64,000 bases of DNA. Origin: a virus. Below the pieces are notes generated by a model, which was not told the origin of the DNA, did not search any database, and was given only the letters and a program-made list of their open reading frames with translations. The translations under genes were made by a program, and so were the position numbers. The first letter of the stretch is position 1. Every line of letters begins with the position of its first letter. Location of the stretch: positions 1 to 64,000 of the IMG/VR virus record IMGVR_UViG_3300032770_000007, one strand, 5' to 3'. This document shows positions 46,181 to 52,996 of this stretch, one piece after another.

Positions 46181-46256
46181 TGGTCAGGATGAGAGGACTC
46201 GAACCTCCGATTACGTGCGCCCAAGGCACGGGCCATAGCCACTAGGCGACATCCTG
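46181..46256 (-). tRNA. tRNA-Pro(UGG), second copy
   Basis: Acceptor CAGGATG/CATCCTG, loop CTTGGGC on CGTGC/GCACG, CCA encoded. Different body from the copy at 45512. Confidence 0.82.
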
Positions 46257-46272
46257 GGCAAAAGATTAAAAT

Positions 46273-46349
46273 TGGTACACGCGACTGGACTTGCGCCAGT
46301 ATATCCCTGCTTGTAGGGCAGGTCCGCACCTATTTCCGGACACGCGTGC
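46273..46349 (-). tRNA. tRNA-Val(UAC)
   Basis: Loop CCTACAA (C33) on CCTGC/GCAGG, acceptor GCACGCG/CGCGTGT, CCA encoded. Confidence 0.78.
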
Positions 46350-46361
46350 GCTGAAAATAAT

Positions 46362-46420
46362 TGGCCCTCTTATCCTAAAGGGCAAAGGTTCAACTGAACT
46401 CTGACATTCTGTTGAATGTA
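46362..46420 (-). ncRNA. Three-hairpin RNA ending in CCA
   Basis: Minus strand: ACATTC-AACA-GAATGT, GTTCA-GT-TGAAC and GCCCT/AGGGC hairpins in series, ending GGGCCA. No cloverleaf. Confidence 0.4.
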
Positions 46421-46422
46421 GT

Positions 46423-46497
46423 TGGTGGACCGTAGCGGTAACGCTCCGCTTTCTCCGCGGTGCAAACGCGGCATAATACCTTCTATACTAACAGCCC
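46423..46497 (-). tRNA. tRNA-Ala(UGC)
   Basis: Loop TTTGCAC on CCGCG/CGCGG; acceptor GGGCTGT/ACGGTCC contains the G3-U70 alanine identity pair; CCA encoded. Confidence 0.85.
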
Positions 46498-46502
46498 AAA
46501 TT

Positions 46503-46573
46503 TGGCGCGGCGGTATTGACTTACATCAATGCACTTATCGTCCAAAGCCTGCTTGTTCAGGCAGGATGGCCGC
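46503..46573 (-). ncRNA. Tandem CCA-ended small RNA, unit 1
   Basis: Minus strand: outer stem GCGGC/GCCGC, hairpin CCTGC/GCAGG, conserved GATAAGTG, hairpin ATTGA/TCAAT, then G-CCA. Not a cloverleaf. Confidence 0.65.
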
Positions 46574-46578
46574 ATATA

Positions 46579-46661
46579 TGGAGCGGCGGCACTGATAAAT
46601 CAGTACACTTACCTTCCTAGAGCACGAAACAAGTTTCGCGCTGTCAGCGTAGGATGGCCGC
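46579..46661 (-). ncRNA. Tandem CCA-ended small RNA, unit 2
   Basis: Outer stem GCGGC/GCCGC, long first hairpin with GCGCGAAAC/GTTTCGTGC, conserved GGTAAGTG, perfect hairpin ACTGAT-TT-ATCAGT, T-CCA. Confidence 0.65.
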
Positions 46662-46666
46662 ATATA

Positions 46667-46725
46667 TGGCGTGGTGTGAGGAGTGTATGCCCCAACTTAC
46701 CAACCATCTCCTGATGGTTGACCAC
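46667..46725 (-). ncRNA. Tandem CCA-ended small RNA, unit 3
   Basis: Outer stem GTGGT/ACCAC, perfect hairpin CAACCATC-AGGA-GATGGTTG, conserved GGTAAGTT, a weaker second hairpin, G-CCA. Confidence 0.65.
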
Positions 46726-46731
46726 ATAAAA

Positions 46732-46802
46732 TGGCGTGGCGTTGCTACTTATTCCTAGCAAACTTACCGACTGAAGGCAACATAAGCTACCTAGTAGGCC
46801 AC
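46732..46802 (-). ncRNA. Tandem CCA-ended small RNA, unit 4
   Basis: Outer stem GTGGC/GCCAC, first hairpin CTAC-TAG-GTAG region, conserved GGTAAGTT, hairpin TTGCTA/TAGCAA, G-CCA. Confidence 0.65.
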
Positions 46803-46810
46803 ATATAAAA

Positions 46811-46897
46811 TGGTGAGTGTCGTAGGAATCGAACCTACTCAGTCATAAGACAGCAAGGTTACAGCTTGCTGCGCCTCTCCAACTGCGCCGGACACTC
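46811..46897 (-). tRNA. tRNA-Tyr(GUA)
   Basis: Loop CTGTAAC on GCAAG/CTTGC, long variable arm, acceptor GAGTGTC/GACACTC, CCA encoded. Confidence 0.92.
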
Positions 46898-47309
46898 GAT
46901 ATTCGTTCCATTTGTTACCAACAACTATTGATGATCTAACACCAATCAAAGCACTTTTTGGTATCAAATATTCTTCCCCAGATTTTGTAATCACATAAAG
47001 AATATCATAATCCAACTCATTAGCATATTTTTGAACTTTATCGCCCAAAGATCCACCAATCAATCTCAGTTCAACTATATAAGTTGATTTTGTTCTACCT
47101 ATCTGTGATGTAGTCTTAACTTGAACCTTTTTCAAGGTTCCATTATCATCAATAATCAAATCATAATCCTGACTATCCGTCAAAGGAATAGCAACTGTAT
47201 AACTACGACGTGTAAAATACGCGATAGCTGACCCTAGACCATAATCACCTTGCTTTTTACTATTTTTGAAATTCAAAATACCTCCCGAAAATGAACGGTC
47301 TTTGAACAC
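46839..47309 (-). CDS. PD-(D/E)XK endonuclease, probably homing
   Basis: About 140-156 residues; start at GTG 47309 or an inner TTG/ATT just after GGGAGG. GLGSAIAYFTRRSYTVAIPL, then TDSQDYDLIIDD and KKVQVKTTSQ match the PD...xVK core of intron-type PDDEXK homing nucleases. Its 3' end runs 59 bases into tRNA-Tyr. A pseudoknot-like fold at 47284-47329 covers the ribosome binding site. Confidence 0.6.
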   Translation of the reverse strand: MFKDRSFSGGILNFKNSKKQGDYGLGSAIAYFTRRSYTVAIPLTDSQDYDLIIDDNGTLKKVQVKTTSQIGRTKSTYIVELRLIGGSLGDKVQKYANELDYDILYVITKSGEEYLIPKSALIGVRSSIVVGNKWNEYRVSGAVGEAQQAVTLLSYD

Positions 47310-47329
47310 CTAAGTTCGGGAAGGACCGT
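47284..47329 (-). promoter_or_regulatory. Pseudoknot over the ribosome binding site of the endonuclease
   Basis: On the minus strand ACGGTC pairs with GACCGT and CCCGAA pairs with TTCGGG in a-b-a'-b' order. The last strand runs into GGGAGG, so folding could hide the Shine-Dalgarno. T4 homing genes are known to be controlled by RBS hairpins. Confidence 0.55.
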
Positions 47330-47342
47330 GAGCCCATGTATT

Positions 47343-47420
47343 TGGAACCCCCGACAGGACTCGAACCTGCATGTATCTGGGTAGAAACCAGAGCCGTTAT
47401 TCCATTCCGGTCACGAGGGC
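47343..47420 (-). tRNA. tRNA-Arg(UCU)
   Basis: Loop TTTCTAC on TCTGG/CCAGA, acceptor GCCCTCG, CCA encoded; same body as tRNA-Arg(ACG) at 40046. Confidence 0.85.
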
Positions 47421-47425
47421 AAATT

Positions 47426-47501
47426 TGGCTGCTTTGGTAGGACTCGCACCCACAACCTCCTGATTAACAGTCAGGGGCATCTACTTTGATACTACAAAGC
47501 A
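47426..47501 (-). tRNA. tRNA-Asn(GUU)
   Basis: Loop CTGTTAA, acceptor TGCTTTG/CAAAGCA, G73, CCA encoded. Confidence 0.88.
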
Positions 47502-47503
47502 AT

Positions 47504-47578
47504 TGGTGCCTCATCTCAGACTTGCGCTGAGTTCTGCGGCTTACAAAACCGCTGCATCGCTATCTATGCTTATGAGGC
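47504..47578 (-). tRNA. tRNA-Thr(UGU)
   Basis: Loop TTTGTAA on GCGGT/GCCGC, acceptor GCCTCAT/ATGAGGC, CCA encoded. Confidence 0.85.
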
Positions 47579-47587
47579 GAAATAGTG

Positions 47588-47639
47588 CGGTAGCAATCCA
47601 TGGGGCACAACCACTTCTAACGCTACCGGAATCTGTGCC
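47588..47639. ncRNA. Structured RNA candidate D, possible pseudoknot
   Basis: CGGTAGC (47588) pairs with GCTACCG (47622) and GGCACA (47604) with TGTGCC (47634), giving a compact H-type pseudoknot of 7 and 6 bp. Confidence 0.6.
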
Positions 47640-47998
47640 ATCTACCATTATAACTAATAATCAACAATGTATAATCATAGACTGTGAGTTTCCTGCCTGA
47701 CTCGGACATTCGGCAAGTCATGGAGTTATTTCCACTTATACACGCGACTATGGGAAAAACATTTTTTTTCAAATCAACTGCTAGGAGATACATTTTTCCA
47801 ATAACCTCGGCAGTCAATGGTCTCCATGAAAAAAGGTAGAGACCAACCCCAAAATGCTTCTGTTTTCAGTGGAGCACTAATAGGCTTACCCACGTGGCTG
47901 GCACAACAGGTTGCTACCTCTGTTGTGAGTTCCATGCTGGCTTCCGGTTTCGGTTGATGTCCCTAGTGCGGTTGAACCAACATCCCAATCAAGAGACC
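47640..47998 (-). ncRNA. Structured leader of the tRNA array
   Basis: No gene seen. Strong stems: GGTCTC/GAGACC (47819-47844), GCACTA/TAGTGC (47874-47969) enclosing CACAACAG/CTGTTGTG (47902-47927). It lies between the array promoters and the first tRNA and may be a processed leader or separate RNA. Confidence 0.45.
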
Positions 47999-47999
47999 T

Positions 48000-48028
48000 A
48001 TTATAGGTCTAATCATTCAAAAAGTAAA
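48000..48028 (-). promoter_or_regulatory. Sigma70-type promoter of the tRNA array
   Basis: TTTACT, 17-base spacer, TATAAT. The -10 lies within a GACCTAT/ATAGGTC inverted repeat. Confidence 0.8.
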
Positions 48029-48063
48029 GTATAATATTGTCTCCTTCAACTTCAAGAAGGCAT

Positions 48064-48091
48064 ATTATACGTCAAAAATCTACTAAGTAAA
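48064..48091 (-). promoter_or_regulatory. Second sigma70-type promoter of the tRNA array
   Basis: TTTACT, 16-base spacer, TATAAT, 60 bases upstream of the other array promoter. GGAGACAAT follows, recalling the Shine-Dalgarno part of the cassette though no gene follows at once. Confidence 0.75.
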
Positions 48092-48109
48092 GCTTATTTA
48101 GCCCAACAA

Positions 48110-48260
48110 TATCAATCAGTTATACAATATCAAAACAAGTTATTGATTTTCAATCAAATATAGTCTGCTGCTGTTTCGGCCATCTGGATTTTATGGCCTT
48201 GCGATAAGTTCAAAGTATCGCAACTCTTGAAAGCGAGAGGCACGCAGCAACTCCTTGGTG
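48110..48260 (-). ncRNA. Multi-hairpin non-coding interval
   Basis: Minus strand: CTCT/AGAG, perfect TTGCGATA/TATCGCAA and perfect GGCCAT/ATGGCC hairpins in series, flanked by GTTGCTGC and GCAGCAG which can pair. Between MazG and the tRNA promoters; no coding frame. Confidence 0.5.
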
Positions 48261-48274
48261 TTTATTTAGCTGGC

Positions 48275-48967
48275 TTAACATGGATTTTTGATAACAACAC
48301 AATCTTTGTAACCAGGAACATGACCAAATCCGCAATCACAACAAAATACTTCTCGAAGACAACCTTCCATTATTTTATTATGACTAAAGCCACACTGTGG
48401 ACAAAAACTTTCTTTCAACTGTTCAGATTTTTCATGAAACGGATTTCTTGCCTTAGATTTCGTAACAGTTTTTCTAGTGCGTCGTTTGATAGACGTGCTG
48501 CGCCTTTTGGACTTACGTGTATTTCGCTCCCTGACTTTGTTAACATAACGTTCCTCAAGTTTCTTGAAATTTGTTTGTATAATCTCTTTGAGAGGGATCT
48601 CATACCTATTAGCAAGCTTGACAATATAGTATAATACATCGCCCATTTCCTCTTTCAACTTTTCTTTGTCTAAAATGTTTTTCTTTGGATCTCTGGCATG
48701 CTTCTTTAGCAATTCAAGAACTTCACCACATTCACCAGCCAGACCCATGGCCATGATATAATCATTTCTCCAGGACTTCCTACTATACTTTCCATATCCC
48801 CAGATATGTTCTACCCAGGCACTGAAAGCCTTTAGAAATGCTTCATCGCTATAGTTCAAATAACTATGAAAGGATACCCTAAGTTTGATATCTTCAATAT
48901 CCTGCATCAGATAACCCTCAATGAAACCAATACTATTGTCAGGAAGCCCATCAATACCAAAATCCAA
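48275..48967 (-). CDS. mazG: MazG-like pyrophosphohydrolase with zinc ribbon tail
   Basis: 230 residues. AMGLAGECGEVLELLKKH and LKEEMGDVLYYIVKLANRYE give the MazG EExxE...ExxD set. A basic linker (RKSKRRSTSIKRRTRK) follows and a C-terminal zinc ribbon CPQCGFSHN...CDCGFGH. Phage MazG has been linked to (p)ppGpp or dNTP pools. The C-terminal ribbon is unusual. Confidence 0.7.
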   Translation of the reverse strand: MDFGIDGLPDNSIGFIEGYLMQDIEDIKLRVSFHSYLNYSDEAFLKAFSAWVEHIWGYGKYSRKSWRNDYIMAMGLAGECGEVLELLKKHARDPKKNILDKEKLKEEMGDVLYYIVKLANRYEIPLKEIIQTNFKKLEERYVNKVRERNTRKSKRRSTSIKRRTRKTVTKSKARNPFHEKSEQLKESFCPQCGFSHNKIMEGCLREVFCCDCGFGHVPGYKDCVVIKNPC

Positions 48968-48986
48968 CCCACTCTTACAAATTTAA

Positions 48987-49256
48987 TCACTTTATTTCCT
49001 TCATTTGTTTAGCAATATCAGCATAGGCTACAGGCATTCTTGGAATGGTATAACCTTCTGTTTCAATCCAAAGTTTGGCACCACAAGAAAGAGGATTGTC
49101 TGGTTGATAGACCAAAGAACAAGGACCAACCATGTCTATGGCCATGCAATAGATTACTTCCTTCGTTTCTGTATCTTCTATACGGATAGGAGGAAGCTTG
49201 TTACCATATTTCTTGTTATGACGGATGACCTGTTGATTAACGTGTATTCTTTTCAT
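48987..49256 (-). CDS. Small hypothetical protein
   Basis: 89 residues, beta-rich middle (KLPPIRIEDTETKEVIYCMA, SLVYQPDNPLSCGAKLWIET). Possibly an immunoglobulin-like or OB-type fold. Unknown. Confidence 0.5.
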   Translation of the reverse strand: MKRIHVNQQVIRHNKKYGNKLPPIRIEDTETKEVIYCMAIDMVGPCSLVYQPDNPLSCGAKLWIETEGYTIPRMPVAYADIAKQMKEIK

Positions 49257-49386
49257 GCTTATAATAGTCTGGTAATATAAGTTGTTTCATTTCATTAGAC
49301 CAGTTCTTGGTCATCATATAATAAGCTTCCATTTCCTTCTTGGAAGGGACTTGGTCTTTCTTCTTGAATGGTATCACATTAGCCAT
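49237..49386 (-). CDS. Small basic protein
   Basis: 49 residues from MANVIPFKKKDQVPSKKEME. Charged, no family recognised. Overlaps the next gene by 20 bases. Confidence 0.45.
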   Translation of the reverse strand: MANVIPFKKKDQVPSKKEMEAYYMMTKNWSNEMKQLILPDYYKHEKNTR

Positions 49387-49573
49387 GATAGTTCTTCCAT
49401 TTTTTTGGAATATCCTCACACATCATATAAATCATACCAACCACCAAAGGTAGAGCCAATAAGGACCAAAGATTGATACGTGCTGCCAAAATCAACAAAC
49501 CTATTGCTGATAAACCCCACCATATAGTGAATATTATATCTAAAAGCCAAAACTCCCAAGCACTCTTTTTCAT
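49379..49573 (-). CDS. Small membrane protein
   Basis: 64 residues with two or three hydrophobic segments (WLLDIIFTIWWGLSAIGLLI and LLALPLVVGMIYMM). Overlaps the next gene's start (ATGGCTAATG region). Confidence 0.55.
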   Translation of the reverse strand: MKKSAWEFWLLDIIFTIWWGLSAIGLLILAARINLWSLLALPLVVGMIYMMCEDIPKKWKNYHG

Positions 49574-49586
49574 AACTATACCTTTT

Positions 49587-49763
49587 CTATAAAACCTTTT
49601 CTATAAACTCTACCTGTGCCCAAGGCACCAAATCTGATTTGTAAACAGTCAATGCACGAAGTTCTACATACCCACCAGTGATGGCCATGATCTTGCGTTC
49701 ACCAGTAATCACTCCCATGCGAACTTTCCAAACCTCTCCAACTTTAATAGATTGATCAGTCAT
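49587..49763 (-). CDS. Small beta-barrel-like protein
   Basis: 58 residues from ATG overlapping the previous TGA. SIKVGEVWKVRMGVITGERK and GYVELRALTV look like a small SH3/KOW barrel. Unknown. Confidence 0.5.
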   Translation of the reverse strand: MTDQSIKVGEVWKVRMGVITGERKIMAITGGYVELRALTVYKSDLVPWAQVEFIEKVL

Positions 49764-50280
49764 TATCTTGCTCCAATTCGCGTGCTTCTGTACGTGCTTC
49801 ATCCCGTTCGCGCTTCTCCGGTCCGGCGAGAGCGGCGCGCGCAATGTCGATAGCGTTCTGGATATTAGCCATCAAACGATCTTTGGTTGCGATACTGCCG
49901 CATTGATTGAGCTTCGCGCCGATCTGCTCCAGCGCTGCGCGCAAGTGCTCATTTTCCTTTGCCAAATCAGCAACGATAGTCATCATTTTGTGTTTTGAAT
50001 CTTTCTTTGTTTCTACCTCGCGTTCCAAGCGGTCTATATCATGACATGCAGCATCCCAATTAGCACGCATATTCTTACAATCTGATTCAAGAGAAGCAAT
50101 CTTCCTATCCTGTATCTCAATTACACTAGCAGCCTGATCAACCTCTTCATCAGTAGTAAAACTACTACAAGGACAAGTAGGACCACACCTACAACCTTCT
50201 GGACGACTACAACCACCAGAATAACAACCACAACGGCATTCACCGCGTAGACGTTCAATCAATTCATCATTTGTACTCAT
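49756..50280 (-). CDS. Protein with Cys-rich metallothionein-like head and coiled coil
   Basis: 174 residues. Residues 13-40 hold eight Cys (CRCGCYSGGC, then GCRCGPTCPC), a metal-cluster-like composition. The rest is a long coiled coil (DRKIASLESDCKNMRANWD, ENEHLRAALEQIG). The 3' part is markedly GC-rich (CGGTCCGGCGAGAGCGGCG region), unlike its surroundings. Function unknown. Confidence 0.55.
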   Translation of the reverse strand: MSTNDELIERLRGECRCGCYSGGCSRPEGCRCGPTCPCSSFTTDEEVDQAASVIEIQDRKIASLESDCKNMRANWDAACHDIDRLEREVETKKDSKHKMMTIVADLAKENEHLRAALEQIGAKLNQCGSIATKDRLMANIQNAIDIARAALAGPEKRERDEARTEARELEQDND

Positions 50281-50378
50281 CGTGTAAACCACCAAATAAG
50301 TAATGCGACTGCTCCTGCACTATAAGCAAGAGCAACACCACGAACATATCCGCGCCAAAAAGGAGTTAGTCGTTTCAC
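50277..50378 (-). CDS. Tiny membrane protein, GUG start
   Basis: 33 residues from GTG, one transmembrane helix (GVALAYSAGAVALLIWWF). ATGA overlap with the next gene supports it. Confidence 0.45.
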   Translation of the reverse strand: MKRLTPFWRGYVRGVALAYSAGAVALLIWWFTR

Positions 50379-50379
50379 T

Positions 50380-50550
50380 TTAAATTCTCTGTATAGAATG
50401 AAAGTAAATAAACAATACCTTCACCAGATACTTTATAAAAGATTTGGAGTCTGCATCCTCATGGATACTTACAACTTTAACTTTCTTTCCATTGACTTTG
50501 CGATCCTTAGACGCAATCTCCAAAACCTGACCAACTGTAAAGGTATTCAT
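50380..50550 (-). CDS. Small hypothetical protein
   Basis: 56 residues starting MNTFTVGQVLEIASKDRKVN, a small beta-barrel-like start. Its ATG overlaps the stop of the next upstream gene. Confidence 0.5.
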   Translation of the reverse strand: MNTFTVGQVLEIASKDRKVNGKKVKVVSIHEDADSKSFIKYLVKVLFIYFHSIQRI

Positions 50551-50816
50551 TAGTCCTCTGGAATCAGTTCAAGCACATCACTACGAACCCAGATTGTTTC
50601 ACCAAGCAAAGAACGACGAACACCCACAAACTTTTCGCCATCAACATATTTAACCTGGTTCTTGGAAATGATATATTCCAAACCATTCAATTTGTTTCGA
50701 TAGCGTCTAATACTAGCAGCTGCTGATTTCATATTTTGTTCTTCCAACCAAAGTATATCTTGATCAGTAAAATCTATAGTAAATTTCTTGAATTTTTTAT
50801 TCATCAAATCCTTCAT
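50550..50816 (-). CDS. Small hypothetical protein
   Basis: 88 residues: helical then beta (SKNQVKYVDGEKFVGVRRSL). No family recognised. Confidence 0.5.
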   Translation of the reverse strand: MKDLMNKKFKKFTIDFTDQDILWLEEQNMKSAAASIRRYRNKLNGLEYIISKNQVKYVDGEKFVGVRRSLLGETIWVRSDVLELIPED

Positions 50817-50988
50817 TTGGATTCCAACGCCATTTTTCCTTCTTGCCTACCTTATGAATCCTCTTTCCACCATCACCAGCATGGCGATCATTCTTTCTTT
50901 TCTTCTTGCGCTTTTCCTTCTGTTCAAAATGATCACTGATAAAACCTTCTGGATCTTTATCTTCTACTTCATCAATCATGGCGTTCAT
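50797..50988 (-). CDS. Small highly charged protein
   Basis: 63 residues; a Lys/Arg run (EQKEKRKKKRKNDRHAGDGG) in the middle and acidic ends. Probably disordered, nucleic acid binding possible. Confidence 0.5.
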   Translation of the reverse strand: MNAMIDEVEDKDPEGFISDHFEQKEKRKKKRKNDRHAGDGGKRIHKVGKKEKWRWNPNEGFDE

Positions 50989-51472
50989 GATCCTTCCAAT
51001 GCTCCTTAAATCGTTCTATTAAATGTTGTTGACGACCAAATGCTTCAATCTCTTCTGGACTTTCATAGTATCCATCAGAGTCCCCAGGTTTGGGTTCTTC
51101 AAATATTTCGCCTTTGTAACAATAACGTGTATCATCAATCTCAACCAACTCACCAGATAAATATTGTTTGACATGGACCAATTCATGAAAAAGATATTCT
51201 AATATAAGTTGCGTTCTTTTTAACTGGTTTTTTACTTCTGGTTTAAAAAATTCTTTGTTCACCCAAATATAGCATCTTTTTCTTTTACCAGTACCATCAT
51301 AATGACATGTTCCAGCATTGTCCTTGTCTTCTTCAGATGGCATGCTAAAATTGATTATAATAGAACAATTTTTCTTATATAGATCATCCAACAGATAATC
51401 TAAAGTGAATTTGGTAGCATAACGTATCAGTGTCCTATCACTTTTAGAGAAGTGCCCACGTATGAGGATCAT
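50972..51472 (-). CDS. HEXXH zinc metalloprotease, SprT-like
   Basis: 166 residues. LFHELVHVKQYLSGEL is a zincin HExxH motif, and SPEEIEAFGRQ offers the third ligand Glu. Two preceding Cys are not in a ribbon. Could cut proteins on DNA (as SprT/Spartan) or in the host. A CTAAATA box lies at 51502-51508. Confidence 0.6.
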   Translation of the reverse strand: MILIRGHFSKSDRTLIRYATKFTLDYLLDDLYKKNCSIIINFSMPSEEDKDNAGTCHYDGTGKRKRCYIWVNKEFFKPEVKNQLKRTQLILEYLFHELVHVKQYLSGELVEIDDTRYCYKGEIFEEPKPGDSDGYYESPEEIEAFGRQQHLIERFKEHWKDHERHD

Positions 51473-51501
51473 GTGCCATAAAGCCTCCTAACTGGATGCA
51501 T

Positions 51502-51508
51502 TATTTAG
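51502..51508 (-). promoter_or_regulatory. CTAAATA late-promoter-like box
   Basis: Minus-strand CTAAATA 29 bases before the metalloprotease gene ATG. Confidence 0.45.
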
Positions 51509-51522
51509 CACAACACCATATT

Positions 51523-51639
51523 TTAGACAGCATTCTCCTCATTCCATGACTTAATAACATCACTCCAAAGCCAACGCATGAAGAGAACTCCAAGACCAAA
51601 TCCACCAAGAAGACCAAGCAAAAACATATTAAACATCAT
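51523..51639 (-). CDS. Tiny membrane protein
   Basis: 38 residues: one Gly-rich transmembrane helix (FLLGLLGGFGLGVLFMRWLW). ATGATG start; 5 bases from the preceding gene. Confidence 0.5.
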   Translation of the reverse strand: MMFNMFLLGLLGGFGLGVLFMRWLWSDVIKSWNEENAV

Positions 51640-51643
51640 AAAG

Positions 51644-52030
51644 TTACCTTGAATTCTCTGTTTTAGGTTGCCAAATCAATTCACCATTCTGATCTTTCAA
51701 CTCATCCCAAGAAGTCTTGTGATTGAGTGGACGATCATTATAGTAGATACTTTGATATGCAAATGGATCATTTTCTTCAGCTGAATAGAAATCTTCATCA
51801 GCTGTTGGTTCTATTTTCTGTAACCAGGCTACAGGACAGGCACCCAATGTTCCATCAATATCAACTTCAACAAAAAGTATATTCTTATGCACACCATGAA
51901 TACCAAAATCTAGCTGGCCTGTTTCAATGCCTGACTTCACTATGGCTATAACACCATACAACTTTTGTGCTGATGTCTTACAATACCACTCAGGTGGCAC
52001 ATAGTAACAAAGGTCTCCTTTCTTTAACAT
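51644..52030 (-). CDS. Hypothetical protein
   Basis: 128 residues. KKGDLCYYVPPEWYCKTSAQ then VIAIVKSG; mixed alpha/beta. No family recognised. Confidence 0.5.
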   Translation of the reverse strand: MLKKGDLCYYVPPEWYCKTSAQKLYGVIAIVKSGIETGQLDFGIHGVHKNILFVEVDIDGTLGACPVAWLQKIEPTADEDFYSAEENDPFAYQSIYYNDRPLNHKTSWDELKDQNGELIWQPKTENSR

Positions 52031-52995
52031 TTGTCTACCTTCAAAAGGATTGTATGTTTATTTATTCTACCACTAGTCTTGGTAGGCTTTGTGCTCAAAG
52101 CATCAACAATCTTTCTGGCCTGACGGGATGTCATGTCCAGGACCTTGGGCAATACTTCCAAAGGTTTCCTGAGCATTTTGGTTGTAGAGGTAGAGGTATC
52201 AAAGTTCTGAATAGTAGTACTCTTGACTGTCAGTCCTTCACCTTCCCTAGCCATATAATGCGTCAGGTATCTGTACTGTGTATTGAATGTCCACAAACTC
52301 TTAGCACCAATCAAGGAAGTAGGATCAATGGACTCAACCTTGAACTGGTCTGACTTCTTCATGTAGTTCAAGGCACCCACAACTTTCTCAGGCTTGAGTA
52401 CCTTTTGCTTCCTGGGTGCACGGATAGCATTCTTGTTTTTACGAATGCGCTCCAGGTCAGTCAGTACCTGTTCATATACCTCTGGCTTTTCCAACTGTGT
52501 TTGGATAAGCTTGATTTCCTCAACCATGTAACCTACATGGAGAGGCTTTACACCAAGACTATTAGCAAACTCATACCAGTTAGCATCACCAGCCGTGTTA
52601 GCATCCATGCGACTTTCAATCGCACCAACATAGTCCAAAGCTTTGGCTTTGGTAGCAGCCTGGATGTCAAACTTTGGCTTCTCTGCTTGCTTTACTTCAA
52701 GCTTGGCTGTATGCTCCTTGAACAGTGACTTCATCTCAAGATAAGTCTTCTGTTCCTTTTCTGGAAATAGGAAGCCTCGACTGAGCAATCGCTCAGCCCA
52801 GGCTAGTGTCTGGAACCGCGTAGCAGTCACGACATCGGTATCCAGATATTCTGATGCCTTCTTGTCTGAAGCATTATCATTGTACCAACGGAAGGCCTGT
52901 ATAAGACCTGCTGTAGTCAAAGTTGTCGGTGTGTTGGCTAGTGGCTCAGATAGAAAAGGAGGTGTGGGTAGTTCCAACGCATATGAACGTGCCAT
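52024..52995 (-). CDS. Helical protein of unknown function
   Basis: 323 residues from MARSYALELPTPPF. Mostly helical with charged segments (QVLTDLERIRKNKNAIRAPRK) and a Ser/Thr patch (STTIQNFDTSTSTTK). No domain recognised. One of the larger unassigned genes here. Confidence 0.55.
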   Translation of the reverse strand: MARSYALELPTPPFLSEPLANTPTTLTTAGLIQAFRWYNDNASDKKASEYLDTDVVTATRFQTLAWAERLLSRGFLFPEKEQKTYLEMKSLFKEHTAKLEVKQAEKPKFDIQAATKAKALDYVGAIESRMDANTAGDANWYEFANSLGVKPLHVGYMVEEIKLIQTQLEKPEVYEQVLTDLERIRKNKNAIRAPRKQKVLKPEKVVGALNYMKKSDQFKVESIDPTSLIGAKSLWTFNTQYRYLTHYMAREGEGLTVKSTTIQNFDTSTSTTKMLRKPLEVLPKVLDMTSRQARKIVDALSTKPTKTSGRINKHTILLKVDKC

Positions 52996-52996
52996 T

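Noticed and set aside
46529-46714. Plus-strand frame across the tandem RNAs
   Set aside because: It has no coding features and its apparent repeats are due to the structured RNAs.
46503-46802. CRISPR-like repeat array
   Set aside because: Units share structure but little sequence; there are no constant repeats with unique spacers.
47623-47817. Minus-strand 64-codon frame in the array leader
   Set aside because: No Shine-Dalgarno or protein-like features, and it overlaps stable RNA stems.
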